Shown: in pieces, positions 63,164 to 64,000 of the stretch
How the letters are laid out: every line of letters begins with the position of its first letter
Numbering within the stretch: position 1 is the first letter of the stretch
Assembly (NCBI GenBank): GCA_032768795.1
Contig: CP136495.1
Coordinates: 312,501-376,500 of the forward strand
Length of the DNA: 64,000 nt
From: Tremella fuciformis
Taxonomy: Eukaryota; Basidiomycota; Tremellomycetes; Tremellales; Tremellaceae
Direction of reading: 5' to 3'
Notes under the pieces: model-generated
The model's input: only the letters and a program-made list of their open reading frames with translations
The model's database searches: none
What the model was told of the DNA's origin: nothing
Made by a program: the position numbers and the translations under genes

Positions 63164-64000
63164 ATGTACATATGGTACAGCATCTCAGCAAACACCCGTG
63201 CGGCGTATGAGGGTACGGTGAAGGCGTTCAAGGGCTTCTGCCGCTCAAGGGGATGGGCAATGCCCTACTGCCCAGCCCTGCCGGCCTGGGTAGAGGCTTG
63301 GATTGCGGCGGAGGCCGCCGCCATAGCGGGATCGCGTGGTCTCTCGAAGAAGACGCTGAAGCGGAAGATATCGGCGTTGGTGTCCTGGCACACCGACATG
63401 GGGTTCGACAGCTCGGCCATCGCCACCCCCGCGCGTCGAACGGATCATCGCGGGCGCTAACCGCTACCACGGTGTCACCTCCAAACCACAGCCCCTCCCG
63501 ATCACACTGCCGGTGCTCCGTCGGGTCGTGGCGGAGGTACGGGCACACCCATACTCATTCGGCGGCCCTGCCAACGCCGCGGGCATTGTTGCGGCCTTTT
63601 GCCTCGCTTTCGCATGCTTCATGCGCATGGGAGAGTTGACTTACGACGTCTTCGACCCGCGCTTCGACTTGAGCCGCAACAGCGTATCGTGCGACCCCGC
63701 GGACGACTGGAAGCTTACGATCCCGGCGTCTAAGACCGACCCGTTCCGACAAGGCGTCACCATCGTTATCCCCGCGGGTCCCGCCGACGTGTGCCCGCGC
63801 TTGGCGTTACGGGAATGGTTTGCCAAGCGACCCGCAACCGGCAGTGCCCCACTGTTCGACACCGACGGGCTTCCGTTCCGGCGCCAACACGTGTGCAGGA
63901 TGCTCACCCGCGCCCTGCAGAACAGCGACTACGCCAGCGCATCCTTCTCTGGGCACTCTTTCAGACGAGGGGCAGCGACGTGGGCGGCGTCGGTAGGCCT
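63164..64000 (+). pseudogene. Ngaro 2 tyrosine recombinase, frameshifted and cut by the window end
   Basis: The first 88 or so residues (MYIWYSISANTRAAYEGTVK...SAIATP) follow the first copy, then the frame changes at a run of five C (63426-63430). The +1 frame goes on with RVERIIAGANRYHG, CFMRMGELTYD, KLTIPASKTDPFRQG and GHSFRRGAATWAAS up to the window end. One extra C explains the break; it may be a real mutation or a homopolymer error. Confidence 0.8.

Larger units (their letters stand above)
59573..64000 (+). mobile_element. Second Ngaro retrotransposon, right end outside the window
   Basis: It starts with an A1-type repeat (GGCGGTCACGTGACAAG ... CCGAGCGAGGTTGAG) like that at 32913, followed by the same three genes in the same order and frame relationships. 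It is diverged at the nucleotide level from the first copy, so the two are different subfamilies or older and younger insertions. B1, A2 and B2 are expected beyond 64000. Confidence 0.85.

Overview
The window looks like accessory, transposon-rich DNA from a filamentous or yeast-like fungus, most probably a basidiomycete. The reasons are GT..AG introns of about 37-60 nt, multi-exon fungal genes, a DUF3435-type tyrosine recombinase, Ngaro (DIRS-order) retrotransposons and a URC1-type gene fragment. The species cannot be named. No rRNA, tRNA or CRISPR array was recognised.

Region 1 (1 to about 25.4 kb). Two tandem paralogous genes (381-7326, open at the left; 8416-14139) encode very large SNF2-like helicases of about 2,060 and 1,813 residues with matching intron positions. 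After a gene-poor stretch with an 88-bp minisatellite and a solo Ngaro terminus comes an eight-exon minus-strand gene (20717-25283). It encodes a 1,300-residue DUF3435 tyrosine recombinase, the family of the 'Captains' that move Starship giant transposons in Pezizomycotina. Only this region carries a dispersed 17-bp palindrome, GTYACG-N5-CGTRAC: 16 perfect and 12 near-perfect copies between 189 and 24603, and none seen in the remaining 39 kb. Four copies lie in the long intron of the recombinase gene and eight in the long introns of the helicase genes. The recombinase starts about 120 bp from a 3' fragment of a URC1-like gene (25406-25987) and reads away from it. This is the geometry expected if a Captain-type element has inserted into URC1, with its edge near 25.28-25.42 kb and its body running left out of the window. 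It is the strongest candidate for an undescribed system here.

Region 2 (26.7 to 59.5 kb). Three lineage-specific families without a recognised function are interleaved. Family A has five genes plus one fragment (28.4-46.5 kb) sharing a C-terminal domain of about 150 residues. Family B has four minus-strand tandem genes (49.4-57.2 kb). Family C has two genes with CxxxH and CPxC motifs flanking family A. A DUF1264 (oil-body-associated-protein-like) gene at 48543-49376 has had its 3' end duplicated together with a family B gene.

Mobile elements. A structurally complete Ngaro element (32913-38065) has split direct repeats A1-[gag, RT-RNaseH, YR]-B1-A2-B2. A second one begins at about 59.57 kb and runs off the right end; it cuts a minus-strand gene. 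Solo termini lie at 15071-15440 and near 55.5 kb, and a solo-LTR-like sequence at 30895-32054. Several reading frames break at short homopolymers, so some 'pseudogenes' may be assembly errors.
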